From: Kribbella jiaozuonensis
GTDB taxonomy: Bacteria; Actinomycetota; Actinomycetes; Propionibacteriales; Kribbellaceae
Direction: 5' to 3'
Length of the DNA stretch: 64,000 bases
Assembly (NCBI RefSeq): GCF_005233875.1
Contig: NZ_SZPZ01000001.1
Span: 2,170,001 to 2,234,000 of the forward strand
Shown piece after piece: positions 44,020 through 53,254 of the stretch (its first letter is position 1; each line of letters starts with the position of its first letter). Below the pieces are notes generated by a model. That model saw only the letters and a list, made by a program, of their open reading frames with translations. It ran no database searches and was not told the origin of the DNA. The translations under genes were made by a program, and so were the position numbers.

Positions 44020-46674
44020 TCATCCGATCAAGTTGTGCAGCTGGTGCCGGCCGGAGATGCCGAGCTTGGGGTAGGCGCGGTAGAGGTGCGAGGCGATGGT
44101 TCGCGGGGAGAGGAAGAGACGATCGCCGATCTCGGCGTTGGTCAGGCCGCGGGCGGCGAGCAGGACGATCTCGCGTTGCTGTGCGGTGAGTTCGGCGAGG
44201 GCGTCGGTGATGGTGGTCGGGGTGAGCGGCTCGGCTACGCCGCAGGCGCGGAGTTCGGTCTCGGTACGCCGGGTCCAGGGGACCGCTCCGAGTCGGCGGA
44301 AGGTCTCCAGCGCGGCGGCGAGGACCGGCTTGGCGTCGTTGATGCGTCGTTGCCGCCGGAGCCACTCGCCGTAGTCGAGCCGGAGCAACGCCCGCTCGAA
44401 CGGCCACTGCTCACCCGCGGGATCGGCCAGCGCCTGCTCGAACCACTCCGGTTCGCCGATGAGCGCCCGGGCTCGTGCGACCAACTGCCGTTGACGCGGG
44501 CCCATCGCGACTGCGTTCTCGACGAGAGCATGAACCTCGGGGGCGCGTTCGGCCCGGACGGCGGCCGCGGCCAGGTCGGCGATCGCCAGGTACGACACGT
44601 GGTGATGCAACGGCTCACCGGCATCGGAGAAGAGCCGCCGCAACTCGGTGTACGCCGAGCCGTAGTTGCCCGCACCGAATGCCGCCTTCCCCGCCGCATG
44701 GAACGCCCGCGCGGCCACCGACCGGTACTCCCGCTGATCCGCGGCCTTCGTTGCCCTGGCCAACAACCGTCGCGCTTCGGCGGCCTCACCGCGGAACGCC
44801 AGCACCGTCGCCGTACTCAGATCGGCCGACGCGGCAACAGTCTCCATTTGGTATGCCAAAGCGGCGTCGTACGCCTCCCGGCCGGCCGCGAGCGCCTCGT
44901 CCCAGCGGCCGCTGTCGATACAGGCCCACTGCAATGCCGACAGCGCCGCGCCGCTTCCGCCACGCATCCCGGGTTCGCGCAGCCGACTGAGTGCCTCGCG
45001 CAACAACTTCACGGCGAGTTCCGTTGCGTCGAGCAACCACGCGGCCGCGCCGGCCATGCCCGGATCACTGACCTTCCCGAGCCGATCCAGCTCACCGACA
45101 AGCTCCGCCGACGGCTCCACACAAGCCCACGCCCAGAGCCGAGGCACAACGTCACCGGGCGGCAACAGCTTCAACCCGTCGAGTACGGCGGACCGATCGC
45201 CCGGATCACCCGACTGGTACGCAACTGTCGCAGCCAACGCGATCGCATCCCAGGCGATCGCCGGCTGCCGTGCCGCCGCCTCCGACGAGACCGTGAGCAG
45301 CGTCGACAACGCGGCGCCGTGCTGGTTGGACCAGACCAACGCCCAGCCGATCAACTGCTGAGCAGCAATCCGCACCGACGGATCGGCGGTCAACGCCAGC
45401 GCTCGCGCAGCGAGATCCTCGACCCAGTCCGCCTGACCGCTCGACAGCGCGAGCCCGGCCGCCGTCAATAGCCGCCGAGCCCGGTCGCCCTCCGACGGAC
45501 TTAGCTCGGCCGCCCGCTCCAACGCTCGTGCCGCCGCGGCCGCACCGCCACGCTGTTGTGTCTGCGCGGCCGTCGCCTCCAACAGCGCCGCGAGCTTCTC
45601 GTCGGGTTCGAGCGCCGCTGCCGCACGGTGCCAGGCGTGCCGATCCGGCTGATCGACCAGTGCATCGGCGATCCGCGCATGAGCCGCGGCCCGTTCGGCA
45701 AAGGGCACCGAGTGATAGACGGCGGCACGCACCAGCGGATGCGTGAACTGAGGCCCCGAGCCGTCCACCCGGATCAGCCCGGCCCGCTCAGCGGGAGCAA
45801 GAGCCTCCAGCCCAGGCACCTGCAACGCCAGCTCCGGACTATCGGCGACTGCGGCCAGCAGCAGCGCCGTACGCGTCGACTCAGGCAGTACGGCGACCTG
45901 TGCGGCGAGCACGCTGCGCAGTCGATCGGTCAGCGGCAACGGTTCGGCCGCCCAACGCCGGCCGGCACCTGGATCGGCGGCGATCGCCTTCGACAGTTCG
46001 ATCAGTGCGAGCGGATTTCCGGCGGCCTGGGCGAGGACCTGTTCTCGCGCCCGCTCGCGTGGCGGATGCGGCTGCTGATCGAGCAGCAGCCTGGCGTCCG
46101 CAGTACCCAACGGCTGCAGGCGGAGTTCGGCGAAGTCGAACCCTGGCGGAGCCGTCGCACCACGGGCGGCGATCAACATGACGAGCGGTTCGGAGTCCAG
46201 CCGACGCGCAGCGAACGAGAGACTGTCCAGCGATGCGCGATCCAGCCACTGAGCGTCGTCGACGGCGACGAGCAGGGGAGTGGTCTCGGCCACGAGCGAC
46301 AACAACGTGAGTACGGCGATTCCCGTCAGCAGGCTGTCCGCCGGGACCGGTTCGTCGGTCAGCGCGAACGCACCGAGCAGCGCCTGTGCCTGGCGGTTCG
46401 GGAGCTTCGGGACGACGTCGAGCACCGGGCGGAGCAGCTGGTGCAGACCGGCGTACGCGAGATCTCTCTCCGACTCGCGGCCGACGACGCTGAGTACGCG
46501 GCGGCCCGCGGTGCGCGCCCGTTCGGTCACGTCGGCCATGAGTGCTGTCTTGCCCAGGCCGGGATCGCCGAGCAGGACCTGTACGCGTGGCGCGGTGTGG
46601 GGTGCGGCAACGAGTTGCGCGAGCTGGAACAGCTCAGTGTCCCGTCCGATCACCCCGATGCCAGTGGGAGCCAC
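44020..46674 (-). CDS. Large ATP-binding LuxR-family regulator (LAL/AAA type)
   Basis: 884 aa. N-terminal ATPase with Walker A GDPGLGKTALM (~residues 35-45) and Walker B LLVAVDDAQWLD; a long helical, TPR-like middle section (~330-800); C-terminal LuxR helix-turn-helix 'LTAQQREIVLLAARGLTNAEIGDRLFLSPRTIASHLYRAYPKLG'. Proteins of this type activate secondary-metabolism or stress genes. It starts about 100 bases from the divergent alpha/beta hydrolase gene, a plausible target. Confidence 0.93.
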   Translation of the reverse strand: MAPTGIGVIGRDTELFQLAQLVAAPHTAPRVQVLLGDPGLGKTALMADVTERARTAGRRVLSVVGRESERDLAYAGLHQLLRPVLDVVPKLPNRQAQALLGAFALTDEPVPADSLLTGIAVLTLLSLVAETTPLLVAVDDAQWLDRASLDSLSFAARRLDSEPLVMLIAARGATAPPGFDFAELRLQPLGTADARLLLDQQPHPPRERAREQVLAQAAGNPLALIELSKAIAADPGAGRRWAAEPLPLTDRLRSVLAAQVAVLPESTRTALLLAAVADSPELALQVPGLEALAPAERAGLIRVDGSGPQFTHPLVRAAVYHSVPFAERAAAHARIADALVDQPDRHAWHRAAAALEPDEKLAALLEATAAQTQQRGGAAAAARALERAAELSPSEGDRARRLLTAAGLALSSGQADWVEDLAARALALTADPSVRIAAQQLIGWALVWSNQHGAALSTLLTVSSEAAARQPAIAWDAIALAATVAYQSGDPGDRSAVLDGLKLLPPGDVVPRLWAWACVEPSAELVGELDRLGKVSDPGMAGAAAWLLDATELAVKLLREALSRLREPGMRGGSGAALSALQWACIDSGRWDEALAAGREAYDAALAYQMETVAASADLSTATVLAFRGEAAEARRLLARATKAADQREYRSVAARAFHAAGKAAFGAGNYGSAYTELRRLFSDAGEPLHHHVSYLAIADLAAAAVRAERAPEVHALVENAVAMGPRQRQLVARARALIGEPEWFEQALADPAGEQWPFERALLRLDYGEWLRRQRRINDAKPVLAAALETFRRLGAVPWTRRTETELRACGVAEPLTPTTITDALAELTAQQREIVLLAARGLTNAEIGDRLFLSPRTIASHLYRAYPKLGISGRHQLHNLIG

Positions 46675-46774
46675 TTGAGCAGTCTCCCACCGGGATCAGT
46701 CAACGTGCGGATACCCCTGACCGCGGCCGGCTCGCGAGCATGAACTCAAGACTGCGATGAAAGGACCTCCCGAG

Positions 46775-47467
46775 ATGGACAACCGACCGAACATCGTCCT
46801 CGTGCACGGCGCCTGGGCCGACGGCTCGTGCTGGAGCGGCGTCATCGAACGGCTGCAGGCGGACGGGTACCGGGTGACCGCTCCGCAGTTCCCGCTCACG
46901 TCGCTCGCCGCCGACGTCGCGCGGCTGCGGCAAGTACTGGAACTCCAGGACGGTCCGACGATCGTCGCCGGGCACTCGTACGGCGGTCAGATCGTCACCG
47001 CGCTCGGCACCGAGGCGCCGAACGTGGTCGGCCTGGTCTACATTGCCGCGTTCGCCCTGGACAACGGCGAGGCGCTGGGCGCGCTGCTGTCCCAGGGGCC
47101 GACACCGGCGGCGCTCGTCCATCTGTTCACCGACCAGCAGGGCTTCAACTGGTTGTCCGAGGACGACTTCGTCGGCCACTTCGCCGGCGACCTCGAGCCC
47201 GCCAAGGCGAGGGTCCTGTACGCCGTGCAGCAGCCGCTCGCCGGGTCGACGTTCACCGACGTGATGGGCGTACCGGCGTGGAAGTCCCTGCCGACCTGGT
47301 ACCTGGTCGCGAAGGGCGACGAGGCGATCCCGCCGGACGCCGAGCGTCAGTTCGCCGGCCGGATGGGTGCGACGACGGTGGAGGTCGAGTCGGGCCACGT
47401 CGCGATGGTCTCCCACCCCGACGAGGTCACCGACCTGATCCGCACCGCCGCGGAGGGCGTGCACTGA
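46775..47467 (+). CDS. Alpha/beta hydrolase
   Basis: 230-aa hydrolase of the esterase/MenH-like alpha/beta fold. N-terminal IVLVHGAWADGSCW gives the oxyanion region, GHSYGGQI the nucleophile Ser, and VESGHVAMVSHP the catalytic His. ATG 46775 has AAAGGA nine bases upstream; an ATG at 46757 would add six residues and lacks a ribosome site. Function beyond hydrolysis unknown. Confidence 0.9.
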   Translation: MDNRPNIVLVHGAWADGSCWSGVIERLQADGYRVTAPQFPLTSLAADVARLRQVLELQDGPTIVAGHSYGGQIVTALGTEAPNVVGLVYIAAFALDNGEALGALLSQGPTPAALVHLFTDQQGFNWLSEDDFVGHFAGDLEPAKARVLYAVQQPLAGSTFTDVMGVPAWKSLPTWYLVAKGDEAIPPDAERQFAGRMGATTVEVESGHVAMVSHPDEVTDLIRTAAEGVH

Positions 47468-47478
47468 TCGGGGCAGAA

Positions 47479-47504
47479 GCCGCCGGCAGCGCTTTGCCGG
47501 CGGC
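47479..47504. terminator. Bidirectional terminator between hydrolase and zur
   Basis: Perfect 10-bp stem GCCGCCGGCA (47479-47488) and TGCCGGCGGC (47495-47504) with a 6-base loop. It fits exactly between the convergent stops at 47467 and 47505. Confidence 0.88.
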
Positions 47505-47894
47505 TCAGGCCTGGCAGTCCTGGCAGGTGCCGAAGATTTCGAGGGTGTGGCTGATGTCGGCGTACCCGTGCTCGGCGGCGACCTTGTCGGCCCAGCGCTC
47601 CACGGCCGGTCCCTCGACCTCGACGGTCCGGCCGCAGTTGCGGCAGACCAGGTGGTGGTGATGACCCTTCGAGCAGCGCCGGTACGCCGTCTCGCCGTCG
47701 GCGTTGCGCAGTACGTCGACCTCGCTGGAGTCCGCGAGCGCCTGCAGGGTCCGGTAGACAGTGGTCAGGCCGACGTTCTCACCGGCGGACCGGAGGTCCT
47801 GGTGGATCTCCTGGGCGGTGCGGAATTCGTCGAGCTTGTCAAGCGCTTGCGCGACCGCCGCGCGCTGACGGGTCGAGCGTGTTCCGATAGCCAC
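47505..47894 (-). CDS. zur: Zinc uptake regulator Zur (Fur family)
   Basis: 129-aa repressor. Winged helix 'QRAAVAQALDKLDEFRTAQEIHQDLRSAG' and 'VGLTTVYRTLQALAD', then metal-binding 'CSKGHHHHLVCRNCGRTVEVEG' and the structural Cys pair CQDC near the end. GTG 47894 is chosen because AGGAGG sits five bases upstream; the frame is open to 47945. Placed directly after znuB, so the whole znuA-znuC-znuB-zur set is probably one operon with feedback control through the box at 50655-50669. Confidence 0.94.
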   Translation of the reverse strand: MAIGTRSTRQRAAVAQALDKLDEFRTAQEIHQDLRSAGENVGLTTVYRTLQALADSSEVDVLRNADGETAYRRCSKGHHHHLVCRNCGRTVEVEGPAVERWADKVAAEHGYADISHTLEIFGTCQDCQA

Positions 47895-47948
47895 CGTTCC
47901 TCCTGTCATCTCATCACCACGCCCAATTCTCTCAGAAGTCAGCAAGTG

Positions 47949-48953
47949 TCAGTGCTCATCCCAGTGATCCCCGTGTGCCGCGTGCAGGTGCCCGTCGTGC
48001 ACATAGTCCACGTGGTCACCGTGTTCGACCTTCTTGTGACCGCAGACCTGGTTGTGCGCGTGCGGGTGCCCGGCACTCACCACATGCGGCTCAGGCGCGG
48101 GTACGCCGACCTCCGGCTCCTCGTCCGCGAGCGGACGCGCCCGCCCGGACCGCCGCCGGAGCAGCGTCCCGACCGTGGCCGCCACCACGAACCCGGCCAG
48201 CGCCAGTACGACGATGGTCGCGCCCGGAGCCACATTCGCGTTGTACGACGTGACGATCCCGGCCAGACACGCCAGCACCCCGATGATGCACGCAGTGACA
48301 AACGTACTGCGGAACGAGCGCGTCACCTGCTGCGCTGTCGCCACCGGGACCACCATCAGCGCACTGACCAGCAGCAGGCCCACGGTCCGCATCGCCACGG
48401 TGACCGTCACCGCAGCCATCACAGCGATCACGAGGTTGAGCAGCTGCACCCGGAGTCCCGTCGTACGGGCGAACTCCTCGTCCTGGCACACCGCGAACAG
48501 CTGCGGTCCCAGACCGATCGCCACGACCAGCACGGCCACGGCCAGGCCGACGACGACGTACAGGTCACTCTGGGACACCGTGGTCAGTGAACCGAACAGA
48601 TAGGTGTTCAGGGTGGCCGCACCTTGACCAGCCAGCCCGATGAGCAGCACACCGCCGGCGATACCGCCGTAGAACAGCAGGGCGAGCGCCACGTCCCCAG
48701 TGGCCTTGCCGCGCGCCCGGACCAGCTCGATAGCGGTCGCACCGGCGATCGATACGAGTACGGCGGTCAGGACCGGGGCGCTCCCGGTGAGCAGCCCGAG
48801 TGCGACGCCGGTGATCGCGATGTGGCCGATGCCGTCACCCATCAGCGACAGCCGCCGCTGCACCAGGTAGGTCCCGATGGCCGGGGCGGACAGACCGGTC
48901 AGCAGGCCGGCGATCAGCGCCCGCTGCATGAACGCGAGCTCGAACATGCTCAT
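47949..48953 (-). CDS. znuB: Zinc ABC transporter permease ZnuB with His-rich C-terminal tail
   Basis: 334-aa permease of the zinc/manganese ABC-3 family with about eight helices; 'GDGIGHIAITGVALGLL' and 'TTGLRVQLLNLVIAVMAAVTVTVAMRTVGLLLVSALMVVPVATA' are typical. The final 48 residues contain 13 His and one Cys (for example VEHGDHVDYVHDGHLH), a cytoplasmic or periplasmic zinc-binding tail not present in classical ZnuB; a similar motif occurs as stand-alone small actinobacterial proteins. ATGA overlap with znuC. Confidence 0.94.
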   Translation of the reverse strand: MSMFELAFMQRALIAGLLTGLSAPAIGTYLVQRRLSLMGDGIGHIAITGVALGLLTGSAPVLTAVLVSIAGATAIELVRARGKATGDVALALLFYGGIAGGVLLIGLAGQGAATLNTYLFGSLTTVSQSDLYVVVGLAVAVLVVAIGLGPQLFAVCQDEEFARTTGLRVQLLNLVIAVMAAVTVTVAMRTVGLLLVSALMVVPVATAQQVTRSFRSTFVTACIIGVLACLAGIVTSYNANVAPGATIVVLALAGFVVAATVGTLLRRRSGRARPLADEEPEVGVPAPEPHVVSAGHPHAHNQVCGHKKVEHGDHVDYVHDGHLHAAHGDHWDEH

Positions 48954-49714
48954 GAAGGTGTCCACCCCGCTCCGTCGTCGATGTCGTCGGTGTGTGAGTG
49001 GTGGACGTGGGCGTGGGTCTGCGAGGCGTGCGGCGGCCCGTCGTACACGATGCGGCCGCGGCGCATCACCACCGAGCGGTCGATCAGCGCGTCCATCGGG
49101 CCGAGATCGTGGCTCACCATCACGACCGTCGTACCGCTGGCGACCCGGTCCCGGACCGCGTCGGCGAAGATCTGCTGGCTGGCCAGATCCACGCCGGCGG
49201 TCGGCTCGTCGAGGATCAGCAGCTCCGGGTCGGACACCAGCGCCCGCGCGATCAGGACCCGCTGCTGCTGCCCGCCGGACAACTCGGCGACGGCGTCCTT
49301 GCGCCGGTCGGCCATGTCGACGACCTCGAGGGCCTGCTCGATCGCCAGCTTGCCGTCCGCCCCGAGCGGGCTGAACAGTCGCCGCTTGGAGAGCAGGCCC
49401 GACGAGACCACCTCGTACACGGTCGCCGGTACGCCGCCGGCCGCGGTGATGCGCTGCGGTACGTACCCGACGCGGCGCCACTGGCGGAAGCGGGGGACCG
49501 GAGTACCGAACAGTCGCACCTCGCCGCGGGCCGCCGGCAGCAGGCCGACGATGGTCTTGATCAGCGTGGACTTGCCGGACCCGTTGGTCCCGAGCACGGC
49601 GACGACCTCGCCCTGCCGGATCCGCAGATCGATACCCCGAAGCACGAGCCGACCGCCCAGATCCACCGAAAGATCGGAGACCTGGACGGCCCTGGGGGAG
49701 TCTTCAGGTGTCAT
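48950..49714 (-). CDS. znuC: Zinc ABC transporter ATP-binding protein ZnuC
   Basis: 254-aa ATPase. Walker A GTNGSGKSTLIK, signature LSGGQQQRVLIARAL, Walker B LLILDEPTAGVD, switch His VSHDLG. The C-terminus carries a His-rich segment HASQTHAHVHHSH that could bind zinc and gate transport, as in some other ZnuC proteins. Starts inside the znuA stop (ATGA). Confidence 0.95.
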   Translation of the reverse strand: MTPEDSPRAVQVSDLSVDLGGRLVLRGIDLRIRQGEVVAVLGTNGSGKSTLIKTIVGLLPAARGEVRLFGTPVPRFRQWRRVGYVPQRITAAGGVPATVYEVVSSGLLSKRRLFSPLGADGKLAIEQALEVVDMADRRKDAVAELSGGQQQRVLIARALVSDPELLILDEPTAGVDLASQQIFADAVRDRVASGTTVVMVSHDLGPMDALIDRSVVMRRGRIVYDGPPHASQTHAHVHHSHTDDIDDGAGWTPS

Positions 49715-50655
49715 TTGCAGCCGTTCGCCGTCCGCAGTTCCTGCAGGTTCTGCTGCATGAGGGTCAGGTACGTTTCCTTGGAGTTGGCGTCGGACAGGCC
49801 CTCGATCGGGCTGAGCACGGCGGTCTTGACACCGACGTCGTTCGCGATCGTGTCGGCCACCTTCGGACTGACCAGCTCCTCGTAGAAGATCGTCGTCACT
49901 TTCTGGGCCTTCACGATGTCCTGGACCTCCTTGATCCGGCTCGGCGTCGGCTCGGCGTCCGGCGTGAACCCGGCGATCCCGACCATCGTCAGACCGTATC
50001 GCTTCGCCAGGTAGGCGAACGCCTCGTGACTCGTCACGAACGTGTTCAGCTTGCAGTCGGTCAGACCGGTCTTGTACTGCGCGTCGAGCTTGCTGATCTG
50101 ACCGAGCAGGGCCTGGGCGCGTTCGTGGTACCCGGCGGCGTTGGCGCTGTCGACGCTGGCCAGCTTCTCCTCGACCGCCTTGACGACCTCGGCATACCGC
50201 ACCGGGTCGAGCCAGAAGTGCGGGTCGAGCGCGTCCTCCTTGTGGGCGGCCGGCGCCGCACCGTCGCCGTGCTCCTCGAAGTCGGCGCCCGTCGTCTCCA
50301 GTTGGGCGGCCGGCGAGACGTCGAAGCCGGCGTCCTGCGCGTTCTGATCGACGGCCTCGTCGACGGCCGGCTGCAGCTTCTTCTCGTAGATCACGACCTT
50401 CGCCTCGACCATCGATCCGACCTGCTTGGGGGTCAGCTCCAGGTCGTGCGGCTCGACACCCGGTGCGGTCAGGGTGGTCACGTGCACGGCGTCGCCACCC
50501 ACCGTGCGAGCGATGAACTCGAGCGGGTAGAACGAGGTCACGACGTCGAGCTTCCCGTCCGCGGCGCCGGTGGCCGACGGGCCACCGCATCCGGCCAGGG
50601 CGAGTGTCGCCGTGACGACGGCACCGGCGACAATAGCTCGAAGACCTGATCTCAT
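49711..50655 (-). CDS. znuA: Zinc-binding lipoprotein ZnuA
   Basis: 314-aa cluster-9 binding protein. Lipoprotein signal ending LALAGC (residue ~23); 'DVVTSFYPLEFIARTVGGDAVHV', zinc ligand in PGVEPHDLELTP, a His/acid-rich loop (EEHGDGAAPAAHKED), DPHFWLDP, 'VTSHEAFAYLAKRYGL'. The ATG at 50655 lies at the edge of the Zur box and about 7 bases from the -10 element, so the mRNA is probably leaderless and repression would block initiation directly. Confidence 0.94.
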   Translation of the reverse strand: MRSGLRAIVAGAVVTATLALAGCGGPSATGAADGKLDVVTSFYPLEFIARTVGGDAVHVTTLTAPGVEPHDLELTPKQVGSMVEAKVVIYEKKLQPAVDEAVDQNAQDAGFDVSPAAQLETTGADFEEHGDGAAPAAHKEDALDPHFWLDPVRYAEVVKAVEEKLASVDSANAAGYHERAQALLGQISKLDAQYKTGLTDCKLNTFVTSHEAFAYLAKRYGLTMVGIAGFTPDAEPTPSRIKEVQDIVKAQKVTTIFYEELVSPKVADTIANDVGVKTAVLSPIEGLSDANSKETYLTLMQQNLQELRTANGCK

Positions 50656-50669
50656 GACAATCATTTTCA
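50655..50669. promoter_or_regulatory. Zur box
   Basis: Read on the minus strand TGAAAATGATTGTCA is a 7-1-7 inverted repeat with one mismatch and fits the actinobacterial Zur consensus (TGAAAATnATTTTCA type). It overlaps the znuA -10 region and start codon and lies 37 bases before the divergent YibE/F start, so one site could control both directions. Confidence 0.85.
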
Positions 50670-50691
50670 TTTTATTGGAACTGGTTGTCAA
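50663..50691 (-). promoter_or_regulatory. znuA promoter
   Basis: Consensus -35 TTGACA (50691-50686) and -10 GAAAAT (50668-50663) with a 17-base spacer. The predicted transcription start falls at or within a base or two of the znuA ATG (50655). The Zur box covers the -10 and start. Confidence 0.7.
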
Positions 50692-50705
50692 AACAAGGAG
50701 TCACT

Positions 50706-52007
50706 TTGGCCAGCCGCAACGTCGGGCGTCGGCGCGCAGACCACCGGAGCAACCGGCGCCGGAAGCTGGAAATTCCCCAGGGCCACGGCCACGGTCATGG
50801 GCACGGTCACGGCGACCATGTGGTCGACACCTCAGTGGTGAACGACGATGCGATCGTCGCTCGCCGGGTCCGCATCGTGGTCGCCGCGGTGCTGATCCCG
50901 CTGCTCCTCGCCGCGGTCGTCGGCATGATCGTCATGTGGCCCAACGGCGACGTGAAGGTTGCGTCGTACCAGACCCAGACCGCCCGCGGCGAGGTCACGG
51001 CGATCAAACCGTGCCCGGCCCCGAAAGCCGGAACCCCGGCCCAGTGCGACCAGGCGACGGTCAAGCTCACCAGCGGCCCCGACAAGGGCAAGGTGATCCC
51101 GGTCGAGGTCCCGCCGGCCAATCAGACGTCGATCCCGGTCAAGGTCGGGCAGTCGATCATGCTCGGCGTGCAGGACGCGCCGACGGTCGCCGAGCGGTAC
51201 TCGTACGTCGACCACGACCGCACCAACTCGCTGTTGGTGCTGGCCGCGATCTTTGCCGTGGCGGTCGTCGCGCTATCGCGCTGGCGAGGGTTCGCGGCAT
51301 TGATCGCGCTTGCGGTGACGGCGGTCATGCTGACGCAGTTCATCCTCCCGGCGATCCTCCATGGCGAGAACGCGCTCCTGGTCGCGGTCGTCGGCGGCAC
51401 GGTGATCATGGCGATCGCGTTGTTCCTCACGCACGGGATCAATGCCGAGAGTTCGATCGCATTGTCCGGGACAGTGGTCGCACTCGGGCTGACGGTCTTG
51501 CTCGGCTGGTTCTTCACCAAGTTCTGCCAGCTGAGCGGCCTGGCGTCCGAGGGCGCGTCGGGTGCCAAGTCCCTGGTGCCCGACATCGACCTCACCGGCC
51601 TGCTGGTCGCAGGCATGGTGATCGGCGCACTCGGCGTACTGGATGACGTGACGGTCACCCAAGCGGCGGCCGTCTGGGAGTTGTCGGCAGCGAACCCGAC
51701 CGCCAACCGCCGCGAGCTCGTCGCCGCCGGCCTGCGCATCGGCCGCACCCACGTCGCCTCGGTGGTCAACACCCTCGTCCTCGCGTACGCCGGGGCAGCG
51801 TTGCCGGTGCTGCTGGTCTTCGCCATCCAGGACCTGCCCGGCCGGGCCGTCCTGTCCACCGAGTCGGTCGCGATGGAGATCGTCCGCGGTCTCGTCGGCA
51901 GCCTCGGCATCATCGCCGCCGTACCGCTGACCACCGCGCTCGCCGCGATGGCCGTCGCGGACCGCTCTCGCGAACTGGTTGCCGAACCCGAACACATCAC
52001 CAACTGA
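50706..52007 (+). CDS. YibE/F family membrane protein with His-rich N-terminus
   Basis: About 433 aa. The N-terminus is basic and then carries an alternating Gly-His run (GHGHGHGHGHGDH, residues ~27-39), followed by a TM helix (~60-82), an extracytoplasmic domain with a CPAPKAGTPAQC pair, and a C-terminal block of seven or so helices matching YibE/F ('MVIGALGVLDDVTVTQAAAVWEL'). TTG 50706 is preferred, five bases after AAGGAG. YibE/F function is not established; the His run and the shared Zur box point to zinc. Confidence 0.85.
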   Translation: MASRNVGRRRADHRSNRRRKLEIPQGHGHGHGHGHGDHVVDTSVVNDDAIVARRVRIVVAAVLIPLLLAAVVGMIVMWPNGDVKVASYQTQTARGEVTAIKPCPAPKAGTPAQCDQATVKLTSGPDKGKVIPVEVPPANQTSIPVKVGQSIMLGVQDAPTVAERYSYVDHDRTNSLLVLAAIFAVAVVALSRWRGFAALIALAVTAVMLTQFILPAILHGENALLVAVVGGTVIMAIALFLTHGINAESSIALSGTVVALGLTVLLGWFFTKFCQLSGLASEGASGAKSLVPDIDLTGLLVAGMVIGALGVLDDVTVTQAAAVWELSAANPTANRRELVAAGLRIGRTHVASVVNTLVLAYAGAALPVLLVFAIQDLPGRAVLSTESVAMEIVRGLVGSLGIIAAVPLTTALAAMAVADRSRELVAEPEHITN

Positions 52008-52111
52008 AAATCAGCCCTTCCGCCCAGGCCGTCAGGCTCCTAGAGTGCTGATAGGTCACGGAGAGTCCGCCCGCAATTACCTTCGGTGGCCTAACGGGGT
52101 GAGGAGCGCTG

Positions 52112-53254
52112 ATGAGATTCCGTCATCGGGATGGTTCGATCGTCCATCTGGGGTACTGCGCGACCGTGCATCCGGCCGGAGAGCTGGACGAGCTGATCGC
52201 CGGTCTCGACGACTGCGCCGGCCCGGTGCGGGCGGCCCTCGACGTACCTGTGCTCGGGGTCGGGCTGTGGCTCCCGCATCAGCTGGCCGATCGGCTCGCG
52301 AACTCGCCGGCTTCGCTCAGCAAGCTCCGCCGATCGCTGCAGCGCAATCGGCTCGAGGTCGTCACGCTGAACGGCACGCCGCACTCGCACTTCACCGACA
52401 AGATCGTCGGCACCAAGCTGTACTGCCCGGACTGGACCGACCCGGAGCGCCTTCGCTACACCCTCGACCTGGTCGACGTACTGGCCGAGCTGCTCCCCGC
52501 GGACGCGTCGTACGGCTCGATCTCGACCGTGCCGCTCGCCTGGCGCGTGCCGTGGTCGAAGGCGCGCAACCGTGCCGCGCGCGAAGCGTTCGACCGGGTA
52601 GAGCAGCACCTCGCCCGCACCGAGACGAGGACCGGCCGGACGATCCGGCTCGCCGTCGAGACCGAGCCCGGCTGCGTCCTCGAAATGGTCGGCCAGGCCG
52701 CTGCGTGGCTGGACCGCTACTCCAGTCCGTACGGCGGTACGTCGCGCATCGGGCTGGGATTGGATGCGTGCCATCTGGCCGTGCAGTTCGAGGAGCCGGC
52801 GGATGTGTTCCAGATGCTGTGGCGGGCGGGTGTCGATGTGGTCAAAGGGCAGTTGTCCGTTGCGCCGACGCTGGTGGACCCGTCTGATGCGGCGGCTCGG
52901 TACGTGCTCAGCCAGCTCGGCACGCCGAAGTACCTGCGTCAGGTGCGTGAGTGGGGCGGGCCGGGCGTGGATGACGTGGCGCAGGCGTATGAGCTGTCCG
53001 GGCACGCGGCCTGGCGGATGCATACGCACCTGCCGGCCCACAGTGCGGCGCCGGACGGGTTGAGCGTGACGACCGGCGTACTGGACGACTGTTTGACCAG
53101 ACTGGTCGGTGGAGGCCATCCACTCACGCACCACCTCGAGTCCGAGGTGTACACGTGGCCGCGTGGTCGACACTCCTTGGTCAAACGGATCACCAAGGAG
53201 CTGGCGTGGCTACGCGGCCGCCTGACCGACCTGGGGCTGGACGAGGTCCACTGA
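52112..53254 (+). CDS. EboE-like TIM-barrel protein
   Basis: 380 aa, xylose-isomerase-like TIM barrel. 'HLGYCATVHPAGELDELIAGL' at the N-terminus and the segments VVTLNGTPHSHFTD, 'LAVETEPGCVLE' and 'GLGLDACHLAVQFEEP' match metabolite-traffic protein EboE, a component of the ebo cluster linked to export or maturation of metabolites. No other ebo gene is nearby, so this is an orphan copy. ATG start with GAGGAG upstream. The 3' end overlaps the convergent monooxygenase by 45 bases. Confidence 0.78.
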   Translation: MRFRHRDGSIVHLGYCATVHPAGELDELIAGLDDCAGPVRAALDVPVLGVGLWLPHQLADRLANSPASLSKLRRSLQRNRLEVVTLNGTPHSHFTDKIVGTKLYCPDWTDPERLRYTLDLVDVLAELLPADASYGSISTVPLAWRVPWSKARNRAAREAFDRVEQHLARTETRTGRTIRLAVETEPGCVLEMVGQAAAWLDRYSSPYGGTSRIGLGLDACHLAVQFEEPADVFQMLWRAGVDVVKGQLSVAPTLVDPSDAAARYVLSQLGTPKYLRQVREWGGPGVDDVAQAYELSGHAAWRMHTHLPAHSAAPDGLSVTTGVLDDCLTRLVGGGHPLTHHLESEVYTWPRGRHSLVKRITKELAWLRGRLTDLGLDEVH

